Below, in pieces: positions 22,659 through 33,317 of a stretch of DNA of 64,000 nucleotides. This stretch comes from Hemileia vastatrix (Eukaryota > Basidiomycota > Pucciniomycetes > Pucciniales > Zaghouaniaceae): the NCBI GenBank assembly GCA_030280995.1, contig JASXTE010000014.1:22850150-22914149 (forward strand), in the 5' to 3' direction. The notes under the pieces were generated by a model. That model was not told the origin of the DNA. It searched no databases and saw only the letters and a program-made list of their open reading frames with translations. The position numbers and the translations under genes are program-made. Each line of letters opens with the position of its first letter. The first letter of the stretch is position 1.

Positions 22659-24290
22659 AAAATAGTTTTTATGTTAATAAAGGTGTTGGAAAAGGTGTAG
22701 ATAAATTCGGCAGAGAGGAGGTAGAAGAAGATGTGGTGTATGTAGAGGAAAATGGATTGGTAGTGTGGGATAGTAGTAAATTAAGGAAAGGTGTATATGT
22801 TGGAGAATTAGAGAATTTAAATAAAAAGGTGGATAAAGAGAAAGAGGTATTTTCAAATACGGTTTTCGAAGGATCCAAAGGTTCAGAAGAAAAACGTCGA
22901 CATAGCTCGATTAAAGATTTATTTAGGGGTCAACGATTACTGGCTCATTCATGTGCAGGTGATATTGGTGATAGAGAAGTCCCTATTGATGTTATATTAA
23001 TCGATTTTCAAGATGAAGTCTGGGGTCAGACTGGTTTTTATTTTTGTTAGTCAAATATTTGTTGACTTTAGAGAGGCCAGAAGATTGTGAAGCCGATGAA
23101 TGGGTGGCTATCAAGAGGAAGTCATCTACGTTTTACCTATCTGGTCGACGTTTAATGAGGAGGAGGTATCCAAATCCTCAAGTAGTTATAACTCAAGAGA
23201 AGGGGCAAGAATTAGTTTTGAAATCACTGCATGAAGATCTCGGGCATAGAGGCGTTGGAGAAACGTTTAGAAGAATTTCTGATCGATTTTGGTGGCCTGG
23301 CATGAAGATGGCTGTTAAACAGTGGGTTCAGTCATGCGAAGAATGTCAAAGACGAAGTTATTTAAGGCCAAAAGAACCTGGACGCGGGACCGGTGAATAT
23401 ACGCTCTTTGGAAGAGTTAGTTTAGATGCCGTTCATATAAAAGAGGGACGGTATAAATATTTAATTGTGGCCAGAGATGATTTATCTGGTTGGGTAGAGG
23501 CAGCGCCTCTTATTTATTTAACTGCCAAAAATGTGGCAGAATTCTTTTTGAATAATTGGGTATATAGGTATGGGGTGATGAAGTTGGTGACGGTAGATGG
23601 AGGTCCTGAATTTGGGACAGAGTTTAAAGAGGCCGTATTGAAAGTTGGATCAAAGGTTAGGGTAGCAACCCCATATTATCCTGAAGCTGAAGGCATGGTT
23701 GAAAGAGGGCATCAAGTTATTAAGGATGCTTTAGTTAAAATGTGTGGGACAAGTGCCGAAAAGTGGAGGCACTATTTACCTTTAGTTTTATTTGCTGATC
23801 GAATCACTGCCAAAAGGACGACCGGATTTTCACCTTATGAACTTGTTTTTGGACAGAAAGCAGTTTTACCGGTTGATTTAGAAGCTGAATCATATCTTGG
23901 AGTTGACTGGGACACGGTCAAAACTACTGAAGAATTATTGTGTGCAAGAATGATGCAGCTAGAAAAGAAAGAAGAATATTTAGAAAAGGCATATTCGCGG
24001 ATGATGAAGATCCGAAATCAATCAGTTAGATATTGGGATGAGCGGTTGGCACATCGATTAAGGAAACCTTTGAACCCAGGTGATATGGTCTTGGTGTATA
24101 ATAGGAGTTTGGAAAGTCAGTGGGGAAAAATGTTTGCAGATAGGTGGAATGGACCGTATAAAATCAAGGAGCAAGTTTCCGGCGGTTCATATGTGCTAGA
24201 AGAGTTGGATGGAGTAGTATTGAAGAAGAGGGTAGCGGCCGATCAAGTGAAACGGTTCTATCCTAGAGGCACCAGGAGTGCCGAAGTCTT

Positions 24291-24562
24291 CCTCCGCAAT
24301 GAGGATAAACTATGATAACAATGAAACTTTATGGATTCCTCGGCAATGAGGATAAACTATGATATCAATGAAATTTTACGGATTCCTCCGCAATGAGGAT
24401 AAACTATGAAATTTCTTAAATTTTATGAAATTATATGGATAACTCCGAAATGAGGATAAACTACAATTTTAATGACTTTTATTAAATTTATACCTCCGCA
24501 ATGAGGATAAACTATGATGTTTATAAAAATTTTATGACGACCTCCGCAACGAGGATAAACTA
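24291..24562 (+). repeat. Six mini-hairpins after B pol
   Basis: Starts at 24291 (overlapping the pol stop), 24338, 24385, 24443, 24493 and 24541. Stem CCTC/GAGG (one copy only CTC/GAG), loops CGCAAT, GGCAAT, CGAAAT or CGCAAC, tail ATAAACTA. Several extend to five pairs (TCCTC/GAGGA). Confidence 0.85.
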
Positions 24563-24730
24563 TCTTCTTTTTTTATCAAAATACTTTACTATCGTTACAC
24601 TGTATATGGAGAACGAAACTGTCATGAAACTTAACAAAATGCAAGAAGACCTTCTTTAAAATTTTCGAAAACTTAAAATTCTTAAAATATGGGTGAAGAT
24701 AGTGTTGGAAAAATTTTAAAAATTTATTGG

Positions 24731-25231
24731 AAGAAGTGTTCACAGGGGAACCTTCTTAATTAAATATTGGCAAGTGTGGGGGTAATTGATGGGCTGGCTG
24801 CTCTATACACAATTACCCCATAATGTTCGTTTCCAAAATTTTCCCTGTTTCTAGTTGAATCCTGGCTTTGTCTTTTAATTTTAGGAAGTCCACTAAGACT
24901 ATAAACTGGAACGAATCAAGAGACACCGCTCTCAACGCCGGATTCAAGATTTTTTTTATTTTGTTTTTGATTTTTTATGTTAGATTGTGATTTCTTTTCT
25001 TTAATATATATTATGAATTAATGTAAAGGTGATGCTCACTGGTGGTCTCTAATCATTTTTATAAATTGGAGGGAGCCCACCCAGTGATCATCATTATAAA
25101 AATTATCTTCTAAAAACTTTCATTTATTTTCTTTTCTTTTCAATTTCTCAAAATTGTGTAACCACATCAAGTTGCACTTGGATGTGGGTATGATGTCGAG
25201 GGTACGGTTCATCAAATGGCCGGGGGGCATC
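24731..25231 (+). ncRNA. Structured 3' region of element B
   Basis: Four ordered foldable blocks: AAGAAG...CTTCTT (24731-24757); GGGGTAATTG/CAATTACCCC with a 21-nt loop containing ATGGGCTGGC (24779-24819), then an AGTC/GACT mini-hairpin (24887-24909); TCACTGGTGG...CCACCCAGTGA (25036-25087); CCACATC/GATGTGG (25162-25187) followed by GATGTC/GGCATC enclosing a CGGT/GCCG hairpin with loop TCATCAAATG (25192-25231). All recur in A, and in C with compensating changes. Probably RNA signals for packaging, dimerisation, 3' processing or translation; the exact role is unknown. Confidence 0.65.
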
Positions 25232-25339
25232 TTTTAAAATTTTATTTTAAAATTTTTTTTTAGTACTTTTTTTATCTTTCTTTTCACATTCATTTATCTT
25301 TCTTTAAAATTAAATTTTAACTTTTATTTCAAAACTATC

Positions 25340-25434
25340 TTTTCTAAAATCTTTTATTTTAAATTTAAAAAAAAAAAAAAAAAAAAAATTAAAATTGAAA
25401 AAATAAAATAAAAATAAAATAAATAAATAAAAAA

Positions 25435-25485
<51 letters not shown>

Positions 25486-25520
25486 AAATTAAAATTAAAA
25501 TTAAAATTAAAATTAAAATT
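25340..25520. repeat. A-rich and (AAT)n low-complexity tract in B
   Basis: Long A runs, then (AAT) repeats near 25436-25472 and ATTAAA repeats. A similar tract in A lies at 30240-30400. Confidence 0.8.
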
Positions 25521-25665
25521 TATTAATTAAATCAAAATCATTATTATATTTCTTAGTTTTATTTTTTTAGTTTTCATTCTTTTTAGTTTTATTCATTTAG
25601 TTTAGACAGGAAACAGGGTCTAGGAGAACTCAATACCAATGGGATTTTACTTCAAGATATCTGTT

Positions 25666-26312
25666 AGTCCTCCAAGACTTTAAACTGGCTACTGTTCAAG
25701 ACTTTCCTTAAGGTTTTATACGAATTTTGGAGCTGTTAGTCCTCCAAGACTTTAAACTGGCTAATTTTCAAGACTATCGTTAAAATTTTTTATTGGATTT
25801 GTTAGGTCCACCAAGACCTTAAACTGGAGAGATATCAAATGTTAGGTCCGCCAAGACCTTAAACTGGACTATTATCAAGTGTTGGGTCCACCATGACCTT
25901 AAACTGGATTTCTTATCGATTAAATGTTTGGTCCACCATGACTTTAAACTGGTAGTTCATTCATTGTTTAGTCCACTATGACTTTAAACTGGAAAATTAA
26001 TATCTGCAGGATAATTCAACATTCATTGGACCACTATGGCCTTATACTGGATTACTTGTCGATCAAATGTTTGGTCCACTATGACATTAAACTGGATTAT
26101 CAAATTTATTCAATCTTTGGTCAAGCCTAGGCCTTACTTAGGAATATATCAAGATATTTATGCACTTAAACGATCTTTGGTCCACCAAGACCATAAACTG
26201 GCAATCGATTATATGTTTGGTCCACCAAGACTTTAAACTGGAATGTCAATCTTGTTTGGATAACTCAATTCAATCTTTTAATTTAACACTGTCCACTAAG
26301 ACTCTAAACTGG
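25666..26312 (+). repeat. Array of 12 mini-hairpins in B 3' region
   Basis: Starts: 25666, 25738, 25805, 25845, 25885, 25930, 25970, 26028 (degenerate), 26073, 26179, 26219, 26290. Stems are AGTC/GACT, GGTC/GACC or the wobble pair GGTC/GACT; loops C-N-C/T-C/T-A-A/T; tail mostly TTAAACTGG. Spacers of 17-84 bp are unrelated, so the short motif itself is what is kept. Confidence 0.85.
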
Positions 26313-26903
26313 TTATTCAATTATTTCTGGAATTGGGTGCTGGTAGCTTTAGGAGGTTAAAATTTTAGGTGGTGATGATGCTAAAGAAAGCATAATGGTT
26401 AATTAGGTGAAATTTGTAGCGCTTTAACATGGTCTAAAGTTAAAATTATTATTGGAAGCCTGGCAAAAGTATTTTATGGGTTTGCTGTATAGCAAAGTTT
26501 GAAAATTGTGATGAAGGAATCAGAAGTTAGGATGGTAGTTGGATTTTAGGGAATGATTTTTTTTTAGTGCCTCATAGTTAGGCCATTTTTTTTTTTGTGT
26601 GAAGCTTGGAGGACCTTATGGCGAGATTGGAATCATAGAATTTGGCTCAGTGGGGGGCCCTATGAGGTTGGAATCAGGAGTATTCGGCTCATAGGAAGAT
26701 CCACTCTCTCAATGCTGTGACAAGAAGGAAGACTGGTATATGGGAGTCTGAAGGGATTCAAACCTTGCTCTCAGTAGTGAAATCATCACAAGATTTATTT
26801 TATTTTATTTTATGTTATATCAAGCCAGAGAAGAAAGAAAACATCATTTATGTTGAAAGTTTAAGAAGACCAAGCAACAACAAAATTTTATCAAGTTATA
26901 CTG

Positions 26904-27596
26904 TTAGAAAAGATAATTTCTTTGAAATTGTTCAACATCATTATCAAAGCTTTGCATTAAAATTCTTCTTTTCATGAGGTCTTCATGGTTATTAGCTGGA
27001 GTTTCTTGAAAATAGGCCAGCATTTTTTGTTTCAACTCATTAGTAAAGTCAAGAAAAAGATAGCGATGAAAATTTGGGTAATGATTGATATAGTCCGTCT
27101 TCACTCTACCAACATCATCAGTGTTGGTTATTTCGACAGCTAGAAGTTCAAATATGTTATTAAGTCATAGGTTTAGTCAATTTTGATTAAAAGTTTTTTT
27201 TAGTAAGATAAATAGGGTCTTACATTTAGAGCCAGGAAACATAGTCTCAGCAAAGTTAGTTGGGGGTACTGGCGTTATAGGATTAGGATCTTGTGAAGGC
27301 AAAATTAGGCCGGGATCCGTTGATGAAGATTGAACTTTTGAAGCTGTTTTTGACCTTATTCGTTTTAAGAAGACAGGAATTTTGGATCGCTTTTTAGAAG
27401 TTGAGGGATCAGGGAGAGCTGCTGGTCCTAAATATACGTTTATTTTAGAAGGAACTATTGGCCGGTTGCATTTGACTTTTTTCACACGGCATAAGTCGCA
27501 AGCTGTTCTGCCAGGAAGATTAGGGTTGGACATTAAACAAGGTACCTGGTATCGAGCGCAGAGTTCACATGGAGCGACAAGTTCTTTGGAAGACAT
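26904..27596 (-). CDS. Antisense zinc-cluster protein 2 of element B
   Basis: Two exons on the minus strand: 27596-27224 and 27139-26904. The 84-bp intron (GTAAGA...TTCTAG) is phase 1; product about 202 residues. Near the N-terminus CELCARYQVPC and CDLCRVKKVKC give CX2CX6C-X12-CX2CX6C, the spacing of fungal Zn2Cys6 clusters, with the basic residues in the second half. A Ser/Pro-rich basic linker (SKKRSKIPVFLKRIR) follows. Exon 2 carries a predicted helical domain with AYFQETPANNHEDLMKRR, shared with the C element paralogue. The ATG is only about 124 bases from the 3' LTR, so transcription probably starts at or inside it in antisense. DNA binding is inferred from the cluster; the partner site is unknown. 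Confidence 0.8.
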
Positions 27597-27709
27597 ATTG
27601 ATGAAGATGAATTTTATAGTTGATTAAAGAAGATGGTGGTTGAAGGTTAAAGATGAATATTGTGTTCAACCACTTATGCAAAGTTTTAAGAATGGGGACA
27701 TTCTCGATT

Positions 27710-27719
27710 GGAGGGAGGA
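27710..27719 (+). other. Polypurine tract of element B
   Basis: GGAGGGAGGA directly before the 3' LTR; identical at 33308-33317 (A) and 58935-58944 (C). It would prime plus-strand synthesis. Confidence 0.88.
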
Positions 27720-28857
27720 TGTGGTAGCCTAAAGTTTAGTACGGCACCTAAATATGTAAATGGAGTTATTACGGCGTGCAAGATTGGCGTTATTATTTTT
27801 TTTTATAAAAGGGTTTTATTTAATTTATTGGAGTTTTAAATATGAAGAAATTGGTCACGAGCAAATGCCTACACGAAAACAATTTATTTTACGGAGAAAA
27901 CTTATTTTTTACAGTCTGAAAAATTTATAAGTATTAAGTCGAGTCACTCAAGAACCTTGGGAAATTTTCCCAGAATTTTTTACTATTTTTCTTATATTTT
28001 TAAATGAATTTTAAAGTTTTATAGGAATATTTACGTTTTCAAAAATTACTTAACTTTGATGAATTTTCACGGGGTAATTAGAGCTGCGCAGACTACGAAA
28101 ATTAGTTTGGTAGGTAAAGGGGAAGTAGCTCTATTATGTGTAATTTTTCTAGATTTTTTATTATGGTTTTAAGGTTCTAAATTGAGTCCGGAAGTCCGGA
28201 TGGACTCCGTTTCGACTCCGTACGGACTCCGCTTTGACTCCGTACGGACTCCGTACGGGCTCCGGATTGACTCTGGAAGAGCTCTGGAGGGGAAAACTTA
28301 GGCACGTGACTAGGAATACTTAAGCGCTTCTCAAACTCGAAATTGAGAAGGGGGGACACATCATACAGCTTAATCTTTAACCACCACGGTCTCATTTTTT
28401 ATTACTCAACAAATTAAATAAGTTATAATACCCTTATAACATTTATTATTTTTACATAACATTTTAGAAATACAATTCAACAATTTAAATAACACTTCAT
28501 ACAGGGTATCTTTAGAAAGGTCTTCAACGCTGGGACTTGATTATTGCTGTCTCATATAAATTTAAATTATTATAAAAACATAAAAGTCAATCTTTTCAGA
28601 TCTTTCACTGGTACACCTTAATTGTTGTTATCAGTATTTCTTTCCCCAACAGCTACTTTCATTAAATCTCAATAAGCGTTAATTATTTTAGAGTTTCATT
28701 ATTTTTATTAATCAGATCCAAGTATATTGGTTAGCTTAGTGATTTAGAATTCCCATTTTGTTATTTTTATTGGAAGGACGGGGTTTTCAGCTAAATCCAC
28801 ATATCTCCTCCGGATTCTGCTTACAGCAAGGCGACTGTAAGAGTTTACCTTACCATA
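27720..28857 (+). repeat. 3' LTR of element B
   Basis: 1138 bp; near-identical to the 5' copy, differing at about four visible positions, for example a G-to-T in TTATTGCTG versus TTATTTCTG. This indicates a recent insertion. Confidence 0.95.
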
Positions 28858-29327
28858 CCGGCTTTTCACCTTATGAACTTGTTTTTGGACAGAAAGCAGT
28901 TTTACCGGTTGATTTAGAAGCTGAATCATATCTTGGAGTTGACTGGGGCACGGTCAAAACTACTGAAGAATTATTGTGTGCAAGAATGATGCAGCTAGAA
29001 AAGAAAGAAGAATATTTAGAAAAGGCATATTCGCGGATGATGAAGATCCAAAATCAATCAGTTAGATATTGGGATGAGCAGTTGGCACATCGATTAAGGA
29101 AACCTTTGAACCCAGGAGATATGGTCCTGGTGTATAATAGGAGTTTGGAAAGTCAGTGGGGAAAGATGTTTGCAGATAGGTGGAATGGACCGTATAAAAT
29201 CAAGGAGCAAGTTTCTGGCGGTTCATATGTGCTAGAAGAGTTGGATGGAGTAGTATTGAAGAAGAGGGTAGCGGCCGATCAAGTGAAACGGTTCTATCCT
29301 AGAGGCACCAGGAGTGCCAAAGTCTAA
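28858..29327 (+). pseudogene. pol: Element A pol, C-terminal part (integrase end)
   Basis: Continues A's integrase after element B and its duplicated CCGG, in the same frame: FSPYELVFGQKAVLP, then the C-terminal domain with RWNGPYKI and SGGSYVLEELDG, ending PRGTRSAKV and TAA at 29325-29327. Open frame upstream of 28858 belongs to B's LTR and is not coding. Nearly identical to the corresponding part of B (23826-24290). Confidence 0.92.
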
Positions 29328-29447
29328 CTCCGAAATGAGGATAAACTACAATTTTAATGACTTTTATTAAATTTATACCTCCGCAATGAGGATAAACTAT
29401 GATATCTACGAAATTTTATGGATACCTCCGCAAGGAGGATAAACTAT
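29328..29447 (+). repeat. Three mini-hairpins after A pol
   Basis: Starts at 29328 (CTC/GAG only), 29378 and 29425; loops CGAAAT, CGCAAT, CGCAAG; tail ATAAACTA. Confidence 0.82.
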
Positions 29448-29614
29448 CTTCTTTTTTATCAAAATACTTTACTATCGTTACATTGTATATGGTCAACGAA
29501 ACTGTGATGAAACTTTACAAAATTCAAGAAAACCTTCTTTGAAATTTTCAAAACTTAAAATTCTTTAAAGATGGGTGAAGATAGTGTTGGAAAATTTTTT
29601 TTTAAAATTTTATT

Positions 29615-30123
29615 GGAAGAAGTGTTCACAGGGGAACCTTCTTAATTTAATATTGGCAAGTGTGGGGGTAATTGATGGGCTGGCTGCTCTATACACAATT
29701 ACCCCATAATGTTCGTTTCCAAAATTTTTCCTGTTTCTAGTTGAATCCTGGCTTTGTCTTTTAATTATAGGAAGTCCACTAAGACTATAAACTGGAACTA
29801 ATCAAGAGACACGGCTCTCAACGCCGGATTCAATATTCTTTTTATTTTATTTTGTTTTTGATTTTTTTATGTTAGATTGTGATTTCTTTTCTTTAATATA
29901 TATTATGATTTATTGTAAAGGTGATGCTCACTGGTGGTCTCTAATCATTTTTATAAATTGGAGGGATCCCACCCAGTGATCATCATTATAAAAATTATCT
30001 TCTAAAAACTTTCATTTATTTTCTTTTCTTTTCAATTTCTTAAAATTTTGTAACCACATCAAGTTGCACTTGGATGTGGGTATGATGTCGAGGGTACGGC
30101 TCATCAAATGGCCGGGGGGCATC
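29615..30123 (+). ncRNA. Structured 3' region of element A
   Basis: Same order as in B: AAGAAG...CTTCTT (about 29617-29643), GGGGTAATTG/CAATTACCCC (29665-29705), AGTC/GACT mini-hairpin (29773-29795), TCACTGG...CCAGTGA (29928-29979), CCACATC/GATGTGG (30054-30079), GATGTC/GGCATC with inner CGGC/GCCG around loop TCATCAAATG (to 30123). Confidence 0.65.
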
Positions 30124-30482
30124 TTTTAAAATTTTATTTTAAAAAAAAAATTTTTTTTATTATTACTTTTTTTATTTTTCTTTTCACATTCGTTTATCTT
30201 TCTTTAAAAATTAAATTTTAACTTTTATTTCAAAACTATCTTTTTTTAAAAAAATTAAAATTAAAAAAAAAAAAAATCTTTTATTTTAAATGGTAAAAAA
30301 ATAATAATAATAATAAAATAACTAAAAATAAAAATAAAAATAAAAATAAATAAAAATAAAAAAAAAATAAATAAATAAAATAATAATAATAATAAAAGGT
30401 ATTTTAGTTTTAGGTAGTTTAGATGTTTATATTTTATTTTTCAAACATTATTCAAGAAAGCTACATACCAGGAAGAACACCA

Positions 30483-31496
30483 TCAAGGGTTGTTATCTTT
30501 TGAAGAATCGAAATTAGAAAATTTAGAAGGACCTTGATCGATTTCCTGGGATTCAAATCTTATTTCACGGTCACGATAGTGTTGAAGCCAGTTGGCTATT
30601 TTGAAAAGGTCTCTTAACAGTTGCTCTCTCATCCAAGATTCTGATCTATCAGAGGGCGGGTATCGTTGGAAATAAGCAATAAGGTTATTAAAATTAGCAA
30701 AAAGCTTTTCAGACACTAGGTGAATTGGAACTCTAGGGAAGCTTGTATTAGGTTCTGGTAGTTCATAAGCAGAATATGAAATTGGAGAACTGGTGGACGC
30801 TTATCAAATTAAAATATCAGCAAATTAAAACCTTAAGATTAAGAAAATAAAAAGAGACAACTAACCTGTGTCAACACTATCATGATCATAGATAAATGGC
30901 TTACTTGGTAATGGAGTGGGATTTTTTATGTTTAGAAAAGGATTTTTTATTTTTGATAGATGAGGAGGACTGGTGTTGGATTTGGTGTTTGAAGTAGATG
31001 TTCTGGGCCTTTTGGATGATACAAGAGAAGATGAAGACTGCTGGCTATTATAGGACCTTTTGTGCTTCAAGATGTTGGAAGAAGGAGAAGAATTGTTAGA
31101 AGGTTGAAGCATGGCCCTGGGAGCAGCAAGAGTTCTTGGGGGAGTAGCAGCAAGTCTAGATTGGAGAGAAGGACCCAGAGGATTAGTTGATGGAGAAAGA
31201 TTTAAATAGGCTGATGGAGAAAAAGGGATGGGATCTTTAGAGGTTGATGGAATAGGGGGTGGAGTAGAAGGTGAAGAAGAAGGAAGAGGTTTGCAGAAGG
31301 CGGCGAAGCTAGTAGCAGTGATGGGGAAAGAACCACAGTTCAAGCCAGAACATTTTCTTTTCTTCTCATAGCAGGATAAACAGGCCCTGTTATAAGTGTG
31401 CTTTTGCCAGTTAAAAGAGAAGATACATTCCCTATGGGTGAAGGCACAGTATTTGCAAGATTGATCAGCTGAAGCAATGAAGTCAGAAGGTTTCAT
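30483..31496 (-). CDS. Antisense zinc-cluster protein 1 of element A (intact)
   Basis: Exons 31496-30866 and 30799-30483 around a 66-bp phase-1 intron (GTTAGT...ATAAG); about 315 residues with no lesion. N-terminal CKYCAFTHREC and CLSCYEKKRKC form CX2CX6C-X14-CX2CX6C. A long Ser/Thr/Pro-rich middle with basic patches (HKRSYNS, SSKRPRTSTS) suggests nuclear targeting. Exon 2 ends in a predicted helical domain, AYFQRYPPSDRSESWMREQL, which lines up with AYFQETPANNHEDLMKRR of antisense protein 2, so the two are paralogues. B lacks this gene. Starting ATG is the first in frame before the cysteines. Function inferred as a DNA- or RNA-binding regulator of the element. Confidence 0.78.
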
Positions 31497-31589
31497 CTTG
31501 TTAGGAGATATTTTTTAAAGAAGAAAACTTGAAACTAGGATGAAGAAAGCTGGTGGCAAAATCTGGGTTCAAGGATAGAGAAGTTGTTA

Positions 31590-31914
31590 GGTCCACCAAG
31601 ACCTTAAACTGGACTATTATCAAGTGTTGGGTCCACCATGACCTTAAACTGGATTTCTTGTCGATCAAATGTTTGGTCCACTATGACATTAAACTGGATT
31701 ATCAAATTTATTCAATCTTTGGTCAAGCCTAGGCCTTACTTAGGAATGTATCAAGATATTTATGCACTTAAACGATCTTTGGTCCACCAAGACCATAAAC
31801 TGGCAATCGATTATATGTTTGGTCCACCAAGACTTTAAACTGGAATGTCAATCTTGTTTGGATAACTCAATTCAATCTTTTAATTTATCACTGTCCACTA
31901 AGACTCTAAACTGG
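31590..31914 (+). repeat. Array of six mini-hairpins in A 3' region
   Basis: Starts at 31590, 31630, 31675, 31781, 31821 and 31892. Stems GGTC/GACC, GGTC/GACT, GGTC/GACA, TGTC/GACT; tail TTAAACTGG or a variant. It lies between the two antisense genes. It is a shortened version of the 12-copy array of B. Confidence 0.85.
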
Positions 31915-32501
31915 TTATTCAATTATTTCTGGAATTGGGTGCTGATAGCTTTAGGAGGTTAAAATTTTAGGTGGTGATGATGCTAAAGAAAGCATAATGG
32001 TTAATTAGGTAAAATTTGTGGCGCTTTAACATGTTCTAAAGTTAAAATTATTATTGGAAGCCTGGCAAAAGTATTTTATGGGTTTGCTGTATAGCAAAGT
32101 TTGAAAATTGTGATGAAGGAATCAGAAGTTAGGATGGTAGTTGGATTTTAGGGAATGATTTTTTTAGTGCCTCATAGTTAGGCCATTTTTTTTTGTGTGA
32201 AGCTTGGAGGACCTTATGGCGAGATTGGAATCATAGAATTCGGCTCAGTGGGGGGCCCTATGAGGTTGGAATCAGGAGTATTCGGCTCATAGGAAGATCC
32301 ACTCTCTCAATGCTGTGACAAGAAGGAAGACTGGTATATGGGAGTCTGAAGGGATTCAAACCTTGCTCTCAGTAGTGGAATCATCACAAGATTTATATTA
32401 TTTTATTTTATGTTATATAAAGCCAGAGAAGAAAGAAAACATCATTTATGTTGAAAGTTTAAGAAGACCAAGCAAAAACAAAATTTTATCAAGTTATACT
32501 G

Positions 32502-33194
32502 TTAGAAAAGATAATTTCTTTGAAATTGTTCAACATCATTATCAAAGCTTTGCATTAAAATTCTTCTTTTCATGAGGTCTTCATGGTTATTAGCTGGAGT
32601 TTCTTGAAAATAGGCCAGCATTTTTTGTTTCAACTCATTAGTAAAGTCAAGAAAAAGATAGCGATGAAAATTTGGGTAATGATTGATATAGTCCGTCTTC
32701 ACTCTACCAACATCATCAGTGTTGGTTATTTCGACAGCTAGAAGTTCAAATATGTTATTAAGTCATAGGTTTAGTCAATTTTGATTAAAAGTTTTTTTTA
32801 GTAAGATAAATAGGGTCTTACATTTAGAGCCAGGAAACATAGTCTCAGCAAAGTTAGTTGGGGGTACTGGCATTATAGGATTAGGATCTTGTGAAGGCAA
32901 AATTAGGCCGGGATCCGTTGATGAAGATTGAACTTTTGAAGCTGTTTTTTATCTTATTCGTTTTAAGAAGACAGGAATTTTGGATCGCTCTTTAGAAGTT
33001 GAGGGATCAGGGAGAGCTGCTGGTCCTAAATATACGTTTGTTTTAGAAGGAACTATTGGCCGGTTGCATTTGACTTTTTTCACACGGCATAAGTCGCAAG
33101 CTGTTCTGCCAGGAAGATTAGGGTTGGACATTAAACAAGGTACCTGGTATTGAGCGCAGAGTTCACATGGAGCGACAAGTTCTTTGGAAAACAT
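32502..33194 (-). pseudogene. Antisense zinc-cluster protein 2 of element A (nonsense mutation)
   Basis: Collinear with B's gene at a constant offset of 5598 bp: exon 33194-32822, intron 32821-32738, exon 32737-32502. The cysteines (CELCAQYQVPC, CDLCRVKKVKC) are intact, but TCA becomes TAA at 32949-32951 after FLKRIR, cutting the protein to about 81 residues. The second exon is preserved, so loss looks recent. The truncated form keeps the zinc cluster and basic linker but lacks the C-terminal domain. Confidence 0.8.
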
Positions 33195-33307
33195 ATTGAT
33201 GAAGATGAATTTTATAGTTGATTAAAGAAGATGGTGGTTGAAGGTTAAAGATGAATATTGTGTTCGACCACTTATGCAAAGTTTTAAGAATGGGGACATT
33301 CTCGATT

Positions 33308-33317
33308 GGAGGGAGGA
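33308..33317 (+). other. Polypurine tract of element A
   Basis: GGAGGGAGGA immediately before the 3' LTR, identical to B and C. Confidence 0.87.

Larger units (their letters stand above)
19916..24315 (+). pseudogene. pol: Element B pol (RT, RNase H, integrase) with one frameshift
   Basis: ATG 19916 starts a short new leader, then joins A-type pol at PSFFGVAGAD. The remnant T TTT TTG site at 19956-19970 is still present but has no overlapping gag frame. Five linker hairpins are seen, two in a 105-bp tandem duplication (20297-20401, 20402-20506). RT has IFIDDGGIKG. The RNase H first Asp is Glu (AVESS, 22136) and may be impaired. The frame breaks at 23041-23050: B has five T where A has six, giving TAG at 23048. 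It resumes from 23044 and runs through HHCC, D, D, E and the GPY/F-like RWNGPYKI to 24315. The final codons form a mini-hairpin (FLRNEDKL). A homopolymer base-call error is an alternative to a true lesion. Confidence 0.9.
17343..28857 (+). mobile_element. Element B: young Ty3/gypsy element nested in A's integrase
   Basis: Identical-length LTRs (1138 bp) at 17343-18480 and 27720-28857 with only a handful of differences seen. Target duplication CCGG (17339-17342 and 28858-28861), or ACCGG if the final LTR A is counted as target. Its pol and LTRs are very close to A's. It differs in having a different, shorter gag with no zinc knuckle or protease, more mini-hairpins (27 versus 15), and only one antisense zinc-cluster gene. 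A non-autonomous derivative that borrows A-type protease and nucleocapsid is the simplest reading. Confidence 0.95.

Noticed and set aside
24000..24315. Integrase chromodomain at the C-terminus of pol
   Set aside because: After the GPY/F-like segment only about 45 residues remain, ending in hairpin-encoded peptide; no chromodomain aromatic pattern.
25666..26312. Regularly spaced short repeats resembling a CRISPR array (also 57655-58194)
   Set aside because: Eukaryotic retrotransposon context, repeats vary in stem sequence with compensation, spacers of uneven length, no cas genes.
28758..28860. Coding start of the 28858-29327 frame inside the LTR
   Set aside because: The open frame before 28858 is B's LTR; the coding part is the continuation of A's integrase from 17342.
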